Shown here: one piece after another, positions 62,029 through 64,000 of the stretch
How positions within the stretch are numbered: the stretch's first letter is position 1
How the letters are laid out: each line of letters begins with the position of its first letter
DNA from: Mustela lutreola
Taxonomy: Eukaryota > Chordata > Mammalia > Carnivora > Mustelidae
DNA length: 64,000 nt
Direction of reading: 5' to 3'
Assembly (NCBI RefSeq): GCF_030435805.1
Contig: NC_081298.1
Span: 29,004,501-29,068,500, forward strand
The notes under the pieces: generated by a model
Told to the model about the DNA's origin: nothing
The model's database searches: none
What the model saw: only the letters and a program-made list of their open reading frames with translations
Made by a program: the position numbers and the translations under genes

Positions 62029-64000
62029 TTTTTTTTTTTTTTAATTAACATGTAATGTATTATTAGCCCCAGGGGTACAGGTCTTTGAATTGTCAGGCTT
62101 ACACACTTCACAGTACTCACCATAGCACATACCCTCCCCAATGTCCATAACCCAACGGCCCTCTCTGTACCTCCCTACCCCCCAGCAACCCTCAGTTTGT
62201 TTTGTGAGATGAAGAGTGTCTTACAGTTTGTTTCCCTCCCGATCCCATCTTGTTTCATTTTTTCCTTCCCTACCCCTGAAACCCCGTACTTTGCCTCTCA
62301 AATTCCTCATATCAGGGAGATCATACGATAATTGTCTTTCTCTGATTGACTTATTTCACTCAGCGTAATGCCCTCTAGTTCCATTCACGTCATTACAAAT
62401 AGCAAGATTTCATTTCTTTTTTTTTTTTTTTTTAAAGATTTTATTTATTTATTTGAGAGAGAGACAGTGAGAGAAAGCATGAGCTAGGAGAAGGTCAGAG
62501 AGCGAAGCAGACTCCTCATGGAGCTGGGAGCCCGATGTGGGACTCGATCCCGGGACTCCGGGACCATGACCTGAGCCAAAGGCAGTCGTCCAACCAACTG
62601 AGCCACCCAGGCGTCCCAAGATTTCATTTCTTTTGATGGCGGCATAGTATTCCATTGTGTATATATTTCACATCTTCCTTATCCATTCATCTGTTGATGG
62701 ACATCTAGGTTCTTTCCATCGTTTGGCTGTTGTGGACATTGCTGCTATAAACATTTGGGTGCATGTGCCCCTTCGGATCACTACATTTGTATCTTTAGGG
62801 TAATTACCCAGTAGTGTGATTGCTGGGTCGTAGGGTAGCTCTATTTTCAACCTTTTGAGGAAACTCCATGCTGTTTTCCAGAGTGGCTGCACCAGCTTGC
62901 ATTCCCACCAACAGTGTAGGAGGTTCCCCTTTCTCTGCATCCTCACCAGCATCTGTCATTTCCTGACTTGTTTATTTTAGCTGTTCTGACTGGTGTGAGG
63001 TGGTATTCATTGTGGTTTTGATTTGTATTTCCCTGATGCCAAGTGATGTGGAGCACTTTTTCATGTGTCTGTTGTCCATCTGGACGTCTTCTTTGCAGAA
63101 ATATCTGTTCATATCCTCTGCCCATTTCTTGACTGGATTATTTGTTCTTTGGGTGTTGAGTTTGATAAGTTCTTTATAGATTTTGGATACTAGCCCTTTA
63201 TCTGATAATGTTGTTTGCAAATATCTTCTCCCATTCTGTCAGTTGTCTTTTGGTTTTGTCGACTGTTTCCTTTGCTGTGCAAAAGCTTTTGATCTTGATG
63301 AAGTCCCATTAGTTCATTTTTCGCCTTGCTTCCCTTGCCTTTGGCGATGTTTCTAGGAAGAAGTTGCTGTGGCTGAGGTCGAAGAGGTTACTCCCTGTGT
63401 TCTCCTCAAGGATTTTGGTGGATTCCTTTCTCACATTGAGGTCTTTCATCCATTTGGAGTGTGGTGTAAGGAAATGGTCCAGTTTTATTTTTCTGCATGT
63501 GGCAGTCCCATTTTCCCAACACCATTTGTTGAAGAGACTGTCTTTTTCCATTGGATATTCTTTCCTGCTTTGTCAAAGATTAGTTGACCATAGAGTTGAA
63601 GGTCTATTTCTGGGCTCTCTATTCAGTTTCATTGATCTATATGTCTTTTTTTGTGCCAGTACCATGCTGTCTTGATGATGACAGCTTTGTAATAGAGCTT
63701 GAAGTCTGGAATTGTGATGCCACCAACTTTGGGTTTCTTTTTCAACATTCCGCTGGCTATTCGAGGTCTTTCCTGGTTTCATATAAAGTTTAGAATTATT
63801 TGTTCCATTTCTTCAAAAAAAATTGATGGTATTTTGATAGGGATTACATTAAACGTGTAGATAGCTTTAGGTAGCATAGACATTTTCACAGTATTTGTTC
63901 TTCCAATCCATGAGCATGGAACATTTTTCCATTTCTTTGTGTCTTCCTCAATTTCTTTCATGAGTACTTTATAGTTTTCTTAGTACAGATTCTTTGCCTC
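62029..64000 (-). mobile_element. L1 LINE, 3' part (ORF2 end and 3' UTR), relatively young, runs off the window
   Basis: The T run at 62029-62042 marks the 3' A tail on the minus strand, followed by a carnivore-type L1 3' UTR. ORF2 C-terminal text is readable on the minus strand: [59 protein letters not shown] and [20 protein letters not shown]. The frame is broken in several places (for instance the usual tryptophan after ILNFI reads as a stop near 63779), so this copy is not active. A Can-SINE interrupts it at 62421-62617. Confidence 0.93.
62421..62617 (-). mobile_element. Can-SINE inserted in L1, minus strand
   Basis: Complete, with perfect 17-bp target duplication AAGATTTCATTTCTTTT at 62404-62420 and 62618-62634. 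Confidence 0.95.

Larger units (their letters stand above)
52949..64000 (+). other. VPS16: VPS16 intron 1 (to the window edge)
   Basis: No coding exon is recognised. Dense in repeats, which are listed separately. 55200-56150 looks like old, unassigned repeat-derived sequence ('aaggtcctgaggcaggaaag'). 58900-60960 shows no element or gene I can support. Confidence 0.7.

Overview
This is nuclear DNA from a mammal, almost certainly a caniform carnivore. The window is full of tRNA-derived Can-SINEs in several subfamilies. Many carry the CT-rich end reading 'gcctacttgtgatctct' followed by AAATAAATAAATAAAATCTTT, a form I associate with mustelids (ferret, mink, otter, badger). The mustelid placement is an inference; the carnivore placement is firm.

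The gene order matches the human 20p13 block EBF4 - CPXM1 - C20orf141 - TMEM239 - PCED1A - VPS16. From left to right: (1) 1-14245 (+), the 3' half of EBF4, with the last ten coding exons (4976-13191) and a 3' UTR ending near an AATAAA at 14225. (2) 14246-23695, intergenic, with an old antisense L1, several SINEs and a possible unannotated minus-strand polyadenylated unit. (3) 23695-30019 (-), all 14 coding exons of CPXM1, with a CpG-rich promoter. (4) 34829-35425 (+), C20orf141, whose N-terminal part is out of frame. (5) 36175-36633 (+), TMEM239, one intact coding exon. (6) 36634-47700, an 11 kb gene-free interval with L1 and SINE copies and one CpG-rich island at about 40.05-40.6 kb. (7) 47700-52002 (-), all seven coding exons of PCED1A, one of its introns being of the GC-AG class. 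(8) A shared CpG-island promoter at about 52.0-53.1 kb. (9) 52896-52948 (+), the first coding exon of VPS16. (10) 52949-64000, VPS16 intron 1, packed with SINEs, L2, MIR and L1.

The genes are not one pathway. EBF4 is a COE-family transcription factor. CPXM1 is a secreted carboxypeptidase-like protein that lacks the usual substrate-anchoring arginine. C20orf141 and TMEM239 are small membrane proteins. PCED1A is a GDSL/PC-esterase-like protein. VPS16 is a core HOPS/CORVET endolysosomal tethering subunit. PCED1A and VPS16 are head to head and probably share a promoter.

The most unusual structure is a large inverted duplication in VPS16 intron 1 (57328-58890). Its arms carry the same pair of SINEs in mirror order, and each arm was later invaded by different SINEs whose target-site duplications can still be read. 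I found no new gene system; the rest of the window is ordinary mammalian sequence with some regulatory candidates.
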